Positions 45,870 to 58,766 of a stretch of 64,000 nucleotides of DNA are shown piece after piece. The notes beneath the pieces were generated by a model that worked only from the letters and a program-made list of their open reading frames with translations, ran no database searches and was not told the DNA's origin. This DNA comes from Cylicocyclus nassatus (lineage: Eukaryota > Nematoda > Chromadorea > Rhabditida > Strongylidae): contig CATQJL010000001.1 in NCBI GenBank assembly GCA_958299035.1, forward strand, positions 18,087,433 to 18,151,432, read 5' to 3'. A program made the translations under genes and the position numbers. The first letter of the stretch is position 1. Each line of letters begins with the position of its first letter.

Positions 45870-47215
45870 TTTTAGAAGAGCCACCGGTGAGGAGCGCCAG
45901 TGTGGATGAGGTTTGGCTGCCGAAAATGAGACGACAATAAAGACGATTTGTATTCACAACGCACGCACATTCGCATCCGACGCATCCGTCGAATATCAGT
46001 TGATTGCACATAAGGAAGATCAGATACGACGGACCAAGACAAGAAGGTCGTCCGACACCCCATTCCCACGTTTAAGGGGGAGGAAAATTGTTCCGAGAAC
46101 ATGCGACAACAGAGGAGTTGGCGACATGGAAGTTTTTGTCAGCACGAATTCGGCCAACATCGATTCTTTCAGCTAACAACCTGAATCGCGCGTTTACGAA
46201 TATAGAGACGTGAATCCCAGCCTGCAATGAATCATTGCCTACGTCCTTACACTGAGCTACGACAAGGACAGACTTGAGGAAATCATTGTCGCACTATATC
46301 TTACCGCAACAGGGTAGACACGGAAAAAGTGAATAGGGCGCATTTGATAAAGCAAAAACTGTGCAGTATGGATTACTGTGCAATGTGGGTTATGAACACA
46401 AACACATCCGCATCCGCAAGCTCTGTTCCACCTGAAGTCTGAAGCCAAAACTTGAGAAATAGGAATACTCAAGAAATCGAAGCTCTGTCTGTAAAATCTC
46501 TAGTGATCTCCAGTTTGCCCATGCATGTACTCTACATTAGAAGTTCATGCAGTTTGTGGAGAGAGTTTTTCCATAATTAGCAAGGGTGTTGCGTCAGCAA
46601 GTTAGAAATCCTTTAGATTTGTTTAAGCTTACTATTAGATACTTTTTTTCCGGTTCCAAAAGCATTCGAGCCTTGAAATTTTGGCTTCAAACTTCACATA
46701 GGTCGAATTTTGCGAGCATTTGAGCTTTATCTTATGTTGCTTTCATTGCTCTACCGAACAGCACCCCATTCACTTTTATTCGTGCCGATCACCTCGCGAC
46801 ATGAATGATAGCCGATAATGCGACATTACTATCCGAACAACCTAATATATGGACTAGGAGAAGGTCTACAGAAAAGAGAAACCTTTTTACAAGATCTTCG
46901 TCGGTGATTTCAACGAAGATCTGAGCCAGCAAGATGTTTTGCGAGCTACTTCGGAATTATAAACTAGATTGTAACGAAAAGGAAGAGAGACTGTTCGAGT
47001 ATAACAGGAAACAAAGCACCATTCATGTAAACTTACAGTACCTGAGGATCGCCCAAAGGAGATTATCATTGACCACACCATCATCAACAGGAGATATTGC
47101 TCGACAAACGTTGCTATTGTTCTGAAGTTCTACTAAGGATCAGCTTATTGCCTCTTGTGACAAGTTCTACTTTTCACGGGATGGAGAGATGTTTTGAGGT
47201 CAAGAACAAGCCCAC
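45870..47215 (+). pseudogene. RTE-type retrotransposon endonuclease, broken (right arm)
   Basis: The plus-strand mirror of 32530-33840. It reads CIHNARTFASDASVEY, TCDNRGVGDMEVFV and NIDSF (45943-46175), then, beyond the mariner remnant, EKVYRKEKPFYKIFVGDFNE (about 46858-46920). An in-frame stop replaces Leu in MDLEK, and other stops are shared with the left copy, so both descend from one dead element. Confidence 0.85.
46270..46852. mobile_element. Mariner-like remnant (right arm)
   Basis: Mirror copy of 32866-33443, ending GATAATGCGACATTACTATC, then CGAACAACCTAA. Confidence 0.65.
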
Positions 47216-47742
47216 GACTGCTACACTACGTGTTTATTTTTCGTGCCGATATCGGCACTTCCTCAAGCCGTGCCATTTCTTCGCCAGATTATCGTAATGG
47301 TCATGCCATAAGCATGACCTGCTGTGATATGAGTGTGTTTATTGTCCAGATGCACGTTAAGTTACTTTGCTCTGCCTTTTATCCCTAACATTCTACCACT
47401 GCACAAATGGGTGCATGTCGTCTGTTCAGTAAAGCTCTAAGAGTTTACGTGTTACTAACATATCAGGAGCCACCATACTCCACCAGGGCCCAGCAAGAGG
47501 GTGGCAAATGAACATTGGTACAACGACTTCGCCCTTGCCACTTCGATTTTCACGATTTCCCACTTGATTTCCAGCTTCGTAGGTTGCTCGATTGGAGCGC
47601 GCTTTCTTCTTTCAAGGAACCGGCGTCGTTGCTATTCTATATTTTAAAAAGGAGGGGGGAGGAGTTTTGGAACCAAAGTTATTATATGCCAAAATTTAGG
47701 TGTAGAACAGATTTATGTGGAAACTAGTTGGCAAACCCGGCT

Positions 47743-48009
47743 CCGCCCGGGCCTGTCAATAATATATTTGTAATCAGCATGCTCGATTGTCCCCCTGTGC
47801 CAACTCCCAGCCCTGTAGCTCAAGTTTTGCAAAAAATCGATAAAATCGATATCGATCGAAAAGTAGCCTATGACACGCTCCCTGCCCCGAAGTTTATGTG
47901 TGCCAAGTTTGGTCCCGATCGGTTCAGAAATAAAAATTTCTATCCCGCACATACGTACAGACAGACAGACATACATACATACAGACATTCAGCTTTATAT
48001 ATAAGATTT
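47743..48009 (+). repeat. TATATATAAG-family repeat (copy 4)
   Basis: A complete copy starting after CCCGGCTCCGCCCGGGCC (a perfect GC-rich hairpin end) and ending TTTATATATAAGATTT. It is the mirror of copy 3. This copy shows best that the left end of the family is a GC hairpin. Confidence 0.85.
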
Positions 48010-48186
48010 AAAGAAAATTATGTAAACTGGAATTTGCCTACCTCAGGTGGGCAATTGCCCACCTAATTTGGGAAGAAGTTGGAAGCGCTCTTCATTCACA
48101 TAAATTCTCATAATTTTTGATAATTTGTTCCTTAGTCCTACTGCACGTATACACACCAAATCTCGAACGATTTCGTCATTTTTGCG

Positions 48187-48686
48187 NNNNNNNNNNNNNN
48201 NNNNNNNNNNNNNNNNNNNNNNNNNNNNNNNNNNNNNNNNNNNNNNNNNNNNNNNNNNNNNNNNNNNNNNNNNNNNNNNNNNNNNNNNNNNNNNNNNNNN
48301 NNNNNNNNNNNNNNNNNNNNNNNNNNNNNNNNNNNNNNNNNNNNNNNNNNNNNNNNNNNNNNNNNNNNNNNNNNNNNNNNNNNNNNNNNNNNNNNNNNNN
48401 NNNNNNNNNNNNNNNNNNNNNNNNNNNNNNNNNNNNNNNNNNNNNNNNNNNNNNNNNNNNNNNNNNNNNNNNNNNNNNNNNNNNNNNNNNNNNNNNNNNN
48501 NNNNNNNNNNNNNNNNNNNNNNNNNNNNNNNNNNNNNNNNNNNNNNNNNNNNNNNNNNNNNNNNNNNNNNNNNNNNNNNNNNNNNNNNNNNNNNNNNNNN
48601 NNNNNNNNNNNNNNNNNNNNNNNNNNNNNNNNNNNNNNNNNNNNNNNNNNNNNNNNNNNNNNNNNNNNNNNNNNNNNNNNNNNNNN
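48187..48686. other. Assembly gap, exactly 500 N
   Basis: A round 500-N run is a scaffold placeholder, so the true distance is unknown. All frames spanning it are meaningless. It separates the inverted duplication from the SDR gene. Confidence 1.
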
Positions 48687-50972
48687 TTCATGACTGATCA
48701 TCGCTATTGTTCAATTTCTTTGACCCTTAGATCAATATATTTGCTATTTCATCAAAAAACTATCAGGATTTAAAGAACCGAATTTCTTATGCCACGACGC
48801 AAGGAATATTTTTGAATCCCGCTGCTATAACTCATGATGATGCTTTTTTCGATAATAAAAGTCGATTGAATCAAAAGAAATTACTTTTTTCTCAGATCCA
48901 CACTAAAACCTCGCAGCCAACAACTTTGTGTTCCCCAATTTCATCCTCCCCCCCCCCTCCAAGGTGTACGCCGAACAATTTACCTTTCGCTCTGCTCGCT
49001 GCTCTTTGCAGTCAATTCTCGATAAGTGCGGAAAAACCCCTTGTGCATTCCATAATCCATTCATTCATCGCTTTAGTAGTCTCTAGCCCCCCCCCCCTTC
49101 CCCCATCGATGAATGTATAGGCATGTTGCCGATGTGCAAAGCCAGATGTATACAACGGCGACGATGCGGCCGTTGTTCCCTCGACCGTGAATGCTATTAA
49201 AATGGAACGACCGGACTGGCAAATTCAATGAAAATCTCTATGATTCCATAAAAATTTGCCCATGAGATGACGCTGTTTGACCAGCGCCCAGTGCATTAGC
49301 ATAAATTGGATTTGATTTGCGTCATAATCCTATTTATTCCAAAAGATGGGAGCATTGCCGGGCGCAGTCAAATTTCACTCAGTTTATGCTTTCATGGTTT
49401 ACGTCAAAGAGGCTTTGAAGACCAACCATAAAACGACAGCTATTATGGTCAAATATGACAAAAAGAAAAATGTTATGTCCATGAAAGGCCTTTTATGGTC
49501 TCAATATAAAAAAATTTTGGACGACAAAATTCATTAAAATAGTAGAATTATGAGGTACCTGATCTGTTTTCCTGTTGAATCCAAGTATTTCCCTGAGAGG
49601 TTTTCAAAAGCTGGATTTTCAATCAATTGCACCAAATTTCCAGCCGCTCGACACATTGATAATGTTGACATCGAACTCGACAGCGCAGATGTCGTTCGCC
49701 TAAAAAAATTTCAAATGAGCAAAGATCTAAAAAGTCTACATTCAGAATGTTTTTAGATATAATGGTGTTTAATCTAAAAACATCAAAGCATAGAGAATTT
49801 CATTCGCAAAAGAATACATAGAATTCCATCACCACTCTGCTCTCACAAATGACACAAATGATATTCGCAAAGATCTAAATTACAAACACACTACCATTTT
49901 CCGTCTGCTTTCAAAAATTTGAATTCTGATAAGACGCCGACAATTCAAGCCAACTCACTGACAAGCGCCTCAAACTAATTTTGTTAAACATCTTCGAAGC
50001 AACAGGAGAGAAAGTTTTGGGTGATTTTCACAATTTCAACGGTTTCTTTTTGGGAAAAACCGCAAAACTTTTGATTGAGATATTCCAGTCTCGCTAAGCC
50101 GATTTTTCGGATTGTTTCGTTTCTATAAAAATTCAAGAGCGATACCTGCAGGGACGACAAAACACTTGATAACTCAAACATCTGGATGATAAACTATTCC
50201 AAAAGGAATTTTATCAATTTTTGATTGGGTAAGGTCTGTAAGCAAGATCAAACTTTATTAGGAAATTTCAGCAAATTTTATCGCGAATCAAGAACATTAT
50301 CAGGGCAAAATTCTACAAGCAGTAGATTCCAAATTTGAAATTCAGGTTATCCAGGAGTTTTTATCGCTGCAATTTTCAGAAAAAGAGCTTTCTGTTCTTC
50401 AGTTTCTGTAGATTAGGCTATGAAACTTAGGTTGCTGATTGTAACGACTCCGTTGTGCTTTTTTTTCTACTTTTCTATCTTTGATTTTTCTTAAAACGCC
50501 TTCTGGCTAATTTTTTGGTGAAATAACTCTACTAATTGTTTCAGATTTCACATGACCTCCAGTTTTTGGAGATAAAATTTCAAAAAGATCGATCTCGTTC
50601 CTCTACGGTTCTAAACATAAGTTTCGGTAGAAAACTGGTAAAATTCTTCTCCAAGAGCATTCATTCCTGTTGAAAATTATAACCATGCAACTTGGTTGCG
50701 AAGTCAAAAAGCTAATATTAGTTCGAAAATTGGTGCAAAATTTCGTATTTCACAAGCCAAATTACAAAGCTCTTCTCCTCCCCCCCCCCTTTACCTCTGT
50801 CCTAGCATTTATATTCAGCTTGCCTAGCATACCAATCACATCGCATCACCTTGACGAAAACTATTATATCCATTTCAGGCAGCCTAATCTTCTTTTTCTT
50901 CCATCATGTCCATTATCCCGCAGCCACAATTTTCCAGAGGAAATTATACCACTTTCCACTCATCAAACTCAC
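48687..50972. other. Region downstream of SDR exon 5; last exon(s) not identified
   Basis: No clear match to an SDR C-terminus. One splice-compatible possibility on the minus strand is TTTTCAACAG/GAATGAATGC at about 50664. It would end the protein after NECSWRRILPVFYRN, then LCLEP, but nothing about it is family-typical. Plus-strand frames at 49346-49756 have no recognised domain. C tracts lie near 48950, 49088 and 50781. Confidence 0.4.
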
Positions 50973-53900
50973 ATCTTGCCATTGTTATTGGGTTCACGTT
51001 CTTTTCCGAGCTCAACCACATTCACAGCCAGATTCCGTCGTGCAATGTTCATTCGTCTGTGAAGTGCGAATGCCATAAGATGTAGACATAACTTGGAACG
51101 AGAATAGACCAAGTACTTCTCGTAGTCTTTTTTGGCCATCACATCCGACCAATCCAGGGCTGTCCTAGAAAATTTTGATTTGAGGGGATAAAAAAGGGGC
51201 AAAATAAGGCAGAAAAATCATAAATCCCTCATCCCTCGCCATTATTACTCTAGATTGTTCATAAAGCATGCTTGGCAGATTTCAAGGAGAAAAAAGCTTG
51301 TAGTCAATAAGCTGGAGGGATTGGGGGGGGGAAGGGGGTGGCTCCTTTCAACTGCTTAATCTTTTGGAAATTGAGCGAATTGGGTCGAATGACGTTGCCG
51401 TGGTGAATAAAGACAATCAGGAGGATTCTGATGGGTGAGTCAATAAAAAAAATTTTTATAGGGCTTAGTGAGGGACATAGAACGCGAATAGAAACTTGGT
51501 AAAATGAGCAAAAAAGTTTTATGGAACGATATAACTGACCAGCTGTGCAATACACTGCCGACTACAATGATTCGGCCGTGTTTATTTCGTTCAAGTGTGT
51601 CCAGTAGTCGATTACATAGGATAAAGTGTGAAAGATAGTTCACCTAAAGTATTCTGAAATTTTTTATATACAAAAAAATCTCAAAAATATATGAAACGAC
51701 ACTATGCACGCAAAAATGCACAATACAACAAACACATTCGAACAACACAGCAAGAACCATGAAACAAAAGCAAAAATCTGATTTTTAGGAAAATTCCGTT
51801 TCCCAGCCCATTCTCCAATCTCGCGCCAAATTTTCATTCCTCCCTCCCTCCCCCCCCCCTCCGAACTCCCATTCGCGCCTTCCTAAAGCAGATGAATTCT
51901 GGAAACTTTGTTTCCTCATCCATATGGCGCAAAATTTTTACTCTTTTGTTCCCCCCCCCCCCCTGAATCAGCTACCGCGCGAATACAAAATACGAATAAG
52001 AACTTTGATTATCCAGCCCACCATAAGCTATTCCGCGCCAAATTTCCACCCCCCCCCCCTCCCAGATTCTCTGCAACGCTAAAACGAGACTGTCTGAATT
52101 CTGAATTCTAGAAAATCCTATTCCCCCGCCTAAAATCGCAAAACCTTCACCTCCCCCCCCCCCTCCCTCCCTTTCCCCGGCTCGCGCAAATGCTCGTCTT
52201 TTCCTCCGCTTCTGGATCGAATGGCTGTGTTGTCCGGAACAAACAAAATTTTCCAAACAGCTGAATACCCTAAGGAGCCGAACTGGTAGCTGCTTAATTG
52301 TGTGACTCGCATATTTTTCGAAAACAAGCCCTCATACACAATCCATGCTAGCTGGCCGATTTACATGTTGCACAGCGCGAAAACATTCCGTAATGTGTGT
52401 GGAAAACAAAGCCTAGGCATGTCGGGAATGTCGGCACGAAATGAAAAGCAAATTGAGCATGGTCAATATCCAGCACGGGATGCGTGCTGGGCGAGTTTTT
52501 TTTTCAAAAAAAAAAACTCCATAACCTGATCCGATTTCAATAAAATTCCTGTGCTAAACTACTAGTTTCATGAACCTTTTTTACCAATGTTATAGAATCC
52601 TACACCTAAACGAACTGAATCCGGATTTTTTTGTTAGAAAAAACCCCGTATTACCATTCCAAGCGATATTCTTGGAAGCGCAGATATTTCTGAAGCGTTT
52701 TAGATAAATGTTGTGATGACACACGTAACCACACCCATTTCTGCAGTACAGTTCCAAAAATTTTTACGAAAAATCAGAAATTAGTCTTGTGAAAAGTTTT
52801 TTGGAGCATGACTGCTTAGAAGTCTTATTTTTTTTTCAAAATTCTGAGGCAGAAAGGCTTAGGGAAAAGCTTCTCATAAATTATTTTACGGTAGGTGGAG
52901 CTGATCTTTTCCTTCCTGACCCTATTTCAAAAAAAAATATTGCCGCAGCCACGATCCAGAAAAATTATTTTGGTAGTAATTTGAATTTTTGGCCCTCTGC
53001 TCGATAACAAATTCTGTCATCTTTCCCCCTCCACCTTCCCCTTTTTGGAAAAGGTCTTCACGGAACACAACAAGGTATGTGCTTCATATATGTTTTTGGT
53101 CAAAAAGTACTATTGAACCGGACTCAATAGATTATTCGCTTGACTTACTTGGCTCATTTGCACTCAGGTAAACCTTAGTCCTTTCCCAAAAATTCTCGAA
53201 GTCTATATCAAAGTAAATTCGAGACCAGTCTTTCCTCTACAACATTTTTGACCCTAGGTCGAGCCAAAAACGGCTTAATAAATCATTTTCTATGGGTGAA
53301 TTCGCAAAAAAAAAACAAAGAAATTTTAAGTTCTGCAAAAGCATCAGTACTGGTTCTTGAAGCACATACGAAATGCTCTGGCACCAGCTCCTATTCTCTC
53401 CACCCGCTCTTGTTCCGTCGCAAATGAGCAATTCCAAAGGAACATGGCCTAAGCCATAGAACACTCAAGCGTCCAGTGTGCAGTAGACATTATGTAAATA
53501 TGAACTAAAAACCTGTGCTGGCCCAGTGTATAATGAGATTAGCTTACAGTAGGGTAAGCTCTAAAAGCTGGAAGAAAAGCAGATGCAGATGAAAACCTGA
53601 TGGGAAGAATTTTTCTAAAAAACGAGTTTTATGCTTAGCTTAAAATAACCAAAAAGCACGACTCATGAGACAAATAAAAAAAAAAGATAAAGATTCACAA
53701 TTTCGACTTAAATCTAATAATACAGGCCTCCTAACTGACAAAATTATAAGAGGGCCAAAATTTAAATCGCCTAAGGAATAGGATAACACCATTTGATATA
53801 AATGTTATTTTCCTTTCTCAAATTTTTCAAATTTATATTGGTGATCGAATAACTTTCCATGGACATTAGGCATGAATACACCGATATGGAAGGAGTTTGA

Positions 53901-55390
53901 CCTTTTTTCCCATTACCAATTTCCATTCATTATATTTTGCATTTCCTTTTCTCTCAACGACTTTTTTTTGAAAACCTCATTAAAGCAGGGGACCACACAG
54001 ACCACAGACATAAGGTTGCAAGAGCCTTTCCATCTATTTAGCTGAGATCTAGCCAAACCTGAAACGTCATTTCCAGGCCATCCTTCGTCTCAGCTCGTCG
54101 CGGATTGAGCACACCCGCATTACATAACAACACATTCAGGTCAGGAAACCGGCTTTTTACTTGATCGGCAAAATGGGCTACCTGCAAGTAAAACAAGCCA
54201 TTATCTGAAGATTAGTTCATATAAGCTTCTTTTTACTGTTTTCGGCGTTCTCCTCAAAAAAGAAAGATCTTTGCTCGAAAATAATCTAGCTCTTTGAGAT
54301 TTAGCAATGCAGCTAGTTATGCAAACGAACGGGGCGTGGGAGGAAATTGAATCTAGTTGAAGAGTCTTCACTAAGCTAATCTGGGAAGAAAAGCTAGAGA
54401 ATAGCCAAAAAGAGTGATTTAAAAGACCAATAAGGAAATTACCTCTTTCATTATGGATAGATCACAAGCGATATAATCGACATTTGATGGATTACCAGTT
54501 TCCTTGATAATGTGGTCCCGTGTTGCCTGAAAAAAGGAAACATTTTTTCGTCGGTTGAAGTAATTCCAAGAATGAAATGACGTAGACTTATCATGAGTAT
54601 TTGGAAATTTTTTCGTGTCATCCAGTGCTGATAACGACATCATAAATAGTCAAGCAGAAAATGGTGAAAAAGGTCAAAAATACGAACTAAAAATTGCCAA
54701 AATTTCAGATATATTTACAAGTAAATGTTTTCAGAAATGAAAAGGGCCTCTAAAGCTAGGTTTTCGGCACAATTGGGGAAAGTCCTGGAGCTTCTTCTTC
54801 GGATTAATTCAGATAAAACACAATAACGCCGAAAAAATTCAATGATATTCGCAACCAAATGAATGGTCAGAAATATCCCGAGGAAATTACCACAACCTCC
54901 AAAAGTTTCAAATATCATGATTAGAAAAAATTGCTTGAAGTTCTCCAGAATAGATAATTTTTTTCGAGATGGGTAAAGAAAATCTGATCGAAAAGATAGA
55001 AGTCGAAACATACTGGAACCCCCAGAAGAGTGGCCATAAAAAATCAGAAATCAAAAATAAAAACAAAAAAATCAAAAAGAGGTTTGAAACACTTTTCGCA
55101 AAGAATTGGCCAAAAAATCAGAATAACCACGAACTTCAATTTTTTAGTATAAGAACTGAGACAATTCTTGAGCTTCATGCACCTCAAACCAAATAATTAG
55201 AAAAAATATAGGATTAACAAAAAAATGGCTGGAAAACTCAAAAAAAATTTACCTCGCATTTTTCTTCACTTCGGCCATGGATAATCACCCTATTATCCGG
55301 GTGAGCAGCTAAATCAGTAGCAGTTTGCTTTCCAATCCCGTCTGTTGATCCTGTAATCAGGATCGTTCGTTTGAACGATGACTCCGGCAT
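50973..55390 (-). CDS. Short-chain dehydrogenase/reductase, five exons, C-terminus missing
   Basis: Exons on the minus strand: 55390-55253, 54526-54443, 54181-54059, 51643-51540 and 51164-50973. All have GT-AG borders and consistent phases (0, 0, 0, 2). Exon 1 gives [20 protein letters not shown], the Rossmann TGxxxGIG loop, then [12 protein letters not shown]. Exon 2 carries DYIACDLS. Exon 3 has [10 protein letters not shown] (the NAG motif). Exon 4 has [20 protein letters not shown] and [11 protein letters not shown] with the catalytic Ser. Exon 5 has [18 protein letters not shown], then [20 protein letters not shown] with YxxxK. This is a classical NAD(P)-dependent SDR, closest in style to retinol dehydrogenase/DHRS-like proteins; the substrate cannot be told. 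About 213 residues are seen, so about 80-110 are missing. Introns 1 and 2 are 726 and 261 bp, intron 3 is 2.4 kb, and intron 4 is 375 bp. A duplicate of exons 4-5 lies at 3741-5000. Confidence 0.85.
51780..52210. repeat. Diverged tandem repeat with poly-C runs in SDR intron 3
   Basis: About four degenerate units of roughly 100-110 bp, each with a GCGCCAAATTTT-like block followed by 9-14 C residues (C runs near 51853, 51951, 52050 and 52155) and GAATTCT-type sequence. The last GCGCCAAATTTTTACCCCC block is also present in the pseudogene copy near 4950. Confidence 0.65.
52211..54058. other. Remainder of SDR intron 3
   Basis: No exon recognised. A minus-strand frame at 53237-53464 is short and unsupported. 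Poly-T/poly-A tracts are common. Confidence 0.45.
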
Positions 55391-55771
55391 CGACACTGCT
55401 GCTGCTGCTGCGGCTGCGCTTCGGCGAATCAGCGTCGGTCACTGGCGCAGATGTTTGCTGAATTTATTAGATTAAATTTGTTTTCGACTGTGTAGCCGCT
55501 TACGATTTGCGCTGAAATGCGATTCGGAATTCGGACAAGGACTAACAGTCGTATAGCTGTAAAACGAGCGGAAGAACAGGAAAAGAAAGGAAAGATTAGG
55601 GATTCGAAAACTGGAAAAAATGAAGATAAGCAACAGTTACCCAACATTCGCACCATCAAGATACGGTAAGAATACGGTAAAAGAGACTCATACAAAATAA
55701 TAATTTAAAGGAACTTTGAGAGTTTCAATTGTAGGGGTTTTCAATGCACCAAATTTGCATAAATGATATAC

Positions 55772-55946
55772 CCTTTAGTTCAACTGGCTTGGCGGCTGGA
55801 AGGCGGTGCTTCGCGACCTGATTACAGCTTAGTGATGATCAGAGAGCACGCGCGTGGGTGAGGCGCAGACTGCGTCGCGGGCGCGAGCGGCTTCAATTAA
55901 GTCACAACGCCCCGCCTTCCAGTCGCCAAGCCAGTTAAATAAAAGG
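55772..55946. mobile_element. Foldback MITE about 175 bp, upstream of the SDR gene
   Basis: CTTTAGTTCAACTGGCTTGG, then CGGCTGGAAGGCGG, is mirrored by CCGCCTTCCAGTCGCCAAGC, then CAGTTAAATAAAAGG. The GC-rich interior has CGCGCG runs. It lies about 380 bp upstream of the SDR start and could affect that promoter region. Confidence 0.8.
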
Positions 55947-58078
55947 TTACTTACTCATTACAGTACACCACAGTACAATTCTCTTCCCTACAGTATGACA
56001 CTCACTGATCTCTGCAAGAAAAACACTGACTTCCAGATAAAACTAAATATTCTTATCATTGCTTCGTCTTCCTCCACCATATACTTCACAAAACAGAAAG
56101 CAAAAATCCATCATTCGTTGTTCCTTCGGTATACTGCATCACTTTGATCTCGTGATACGGTAGGTATACGGTAAGGGCAACACAGCTAGTTTTCTATAGT
56201 GGCGGATGATCCAACTATTTAGTGACATTTGGCCTCTTATTTGATACCTATCGTAACGAGATAAATTATTATAGCGCAAACCAAAAACTTTCCCTAAAAG
56301 CTATGTTCAAATCTGTGTCCTCAAAAAAATTCATCTATTCCAAAGGTTGCATCAATTGCAGAAAACTTTGTGCAAAATAATTTTGTGATAAAAAAAATCC
56401 CTCTTCTCAAGAAATTATTAGCAATCGTGTTATCAAGTATTTTTTGTACAATATTGTCGAACAAGATAGGTTTACCATACATTTATTTTCGTTTTCATCA
56501 TAAAGTCATTGGATTGTCATTGCGAAATTGTCGCATTTTGAGGATTTTTGAGCCAAACTTGCTATTTTATGCCAAAGGGGCCTTTACAAAATTGTAACTT
56601 TACGGAACCACTTACTATGAACAGGTTTAACGGTAATATCCCCTTCTCATTACAACCCTCACGACTTGTACGATTCTCAGGATGCAGTTTTTATCACAAG
56701 GTGACATCATGACCGAGCATAAAGGATAAGAAAGGTTAAGCACACATGAAAAATTGTAGACGGGAGAGAGAAATTTGTCACTTAGGGAGTTCAGTTGCAT
56801 TTGGGGCCTATTCTTATAGACGATTATAGCAAAAATCTCCTTCAAGCGCATGAATGGCAACAAGGAGCATGAGGAGGAGAAATTCAATCTGCCACCAACG
56901 GCGGGGGGGGGGGGGTGTGAGGGGAGAAGTGAGGATTCACCTCATATGTGGAATTTTGTCATTGAGTTTTGAAATCTCCCAATCACATCGTGGGGCTAAA
57001 GGGCACAACTTCAACAAGGAAAAGAAGTGTAAAATTAGCGGTTTTGAAAGAAATGGGGCTTTTGCGTCACAGAGGAAGCTTGGAAGGAAGCAAAACAAGC
57101 CGAATTGTTATTTTTAGCAGCTTAGAGCCTTGAGTTAAGGGATAGAATAGAAAATGTACTTTCACTCTACACAACGAGCATGCGCCGACAAAAGGGCAAT
57201 GTCTGTGGTGACTACTTGCCGCGGAAACACGATACAATAGACAATTTGTGAGATTTTGACATGACGTCAGGAAGTCGAAAAAAGAAATTCTATTTATCCA
57301 ATTGAAGTTGTAAAGCGGGCAGACCAAAAAATCAGAAGAAAAATTTCGGAAACGGGATTAGAACTGGTGAACCAGTAATCTCAAAGGTCTAGCAGGTCTA
57401 GCAGGCGCGCTCGTTTCGGGACCCGCTCGGTTTCCCGCTGTTTGATGATTTTTGAATGCATATTACGTTAATATATTAGGTATTTTGCGAAAAGGATTTG
57501 GAAAGAAGCAGAAAAATTCACAGCTTTTACTGAAAGTCATTTGGAACACTACTTACTGTTTGTTTATTCTCCATAAAAGTACCCTGCACCATTATAAATC
57601 CTTTCTCCTCTTGGATTCAGTTGAGGTCTGAGAACCGGGACTATCCGTCCACAGGGACGAAACGGAAGTTATTATAATAATACCATAACTCAGACGATTA
57701 AACTTTTCAAGAGGCCTCATAAACCTTTCGGAACATTAGCCAGAATGTGCGGCAATAAGGAAGTGGAATTCCCTCTGTATGGGCAGCAAGATCTTCGTAT
57801 TGACTTTTAGCGAATGCAGAAAAAAAGAAAATGGAAGAACACACCAGATTCACCTCCGCAATCTTGAAAAAAAAACGTTGTACTGCACAATTTTACAACG
57901 TTGGTTAAAAACAAAATTAGAAATTAAAAGTCGGGTAATTACGAAATATGCAAAATACTTCCACAGTCATCTAAAAGTGGATCTGTTTTGGTTGAAATGT
58001 AAAAAAATTGTTTTCAACCCAAGCAGTTCTATTCTTGATACATTGCTAATGAGAGTAATAAGATCCACCAAAAACCTA
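55947..58078. other. Intergenic DNA
   Basis: No supported gene. A G tract of about 12 nt lies near 56902. At 57350-57425 a minus-strand segment has a tRNA-like B box (AGTTCTAATCC) but no cloverleaf. A plus-strand frame at 57779 runs into the mariner MITE. Confidence 0.4.
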
Positions 58079-58766
58079 TTAGGTTGGCCCGAAAGTTCGT
58101 TCGCATCATTTTCAGAAAACCATAACTTCTGGTTTTCTCAATGGATTTACATGTTTCCATCTTTATCTGAAAGATGCAATTCATTCTCTTCGTAGCGGCG
58201 TCATAGTGTCTACTGGGTATAGATATAAGCGGTAGATGACAATTACACAAATTTGAATTTTCTGTGTAGTTCATAAAAAATCTAAAGCCTGCGCTAAAAA
58301 TCGGAGCAGTCATTATTATAGATTCTTTTAAAAGCTCTTTCTAACTGGGCAAAGTTTGTGCCGATTGAGCGTCTCTATCGAAAACTATGATTTTTGCGCA
58401 AGCAAATACAAAAGGGCGAATTTGATTTATTTTGGCATTTTTCCCGACAATCATAACTTTTCATAAAGACGCTCAATCAGTACAAACTTTGCACAGTTAG
58501 AAAGAGCTTGTAAGAGAACCTATAATACTGACTACTCCAATTTTTATCGCAAGCTCCAGATTTTTTATGACCCTACACGGAAAATTCAAAATTTGAGTAA
58601 TTTTCATCTACCGCTTATATCTATGCCCAATAGAACGCGCTATGATGCCGCTATGAAGAGAATGAATTGCTCTTTCAAATAAAAATAGAATCACGCAAAT
58701 CCGTTGAGAAAACCAGAAGTTTTGAATTTTTGAAAATGTTGCGAACGAACTTTCGGGCAAACCTAA
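58079..58766. mobile_element. Mariner-derived foldback MITE, 688 bp
   Basis: TTAGGTTGGCCCGAAAGTTC, then GTTCGCATCATTTTC, is mirrored at the right, GAACGAACTTTCGGGCAAAC, then CTAA. TA is present at both flanks (58077-58078 and 58767-58768), as for mariner. The symmetry extends inward through CTTTCTAACTGGGCAAAGTT and GAGCGTCTCTATCG and their complements, so most of the element can fold back. Confidence 0.9.

Larger units (their letters stand above)
45615..48186. repeat. Right arm of large inverted duplication, cut by assembly gap
   Basis: Reverse complement of 31981-34092. The match runs without interruption to the last base before the N run, so the true end is unknown. Confidence 0.93.

Noticed and set aside
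48117..48773. Frames spanning the N run
   Set aside because: They consist of unknown residues across the assembly gap.
53237..53464. Minus-strand frame [20 protein letters not shown] as a retroelement or SDR exon
   Set aside because: It lies in SDR intron 3, does not match SDR sequence, and no other retroelement motif is nearby.
57350..57425. Possible minus-strand tRNA gene
   Set aside because: Only a B-box-like sequence is present; acceptor and anticodon stems do not form.
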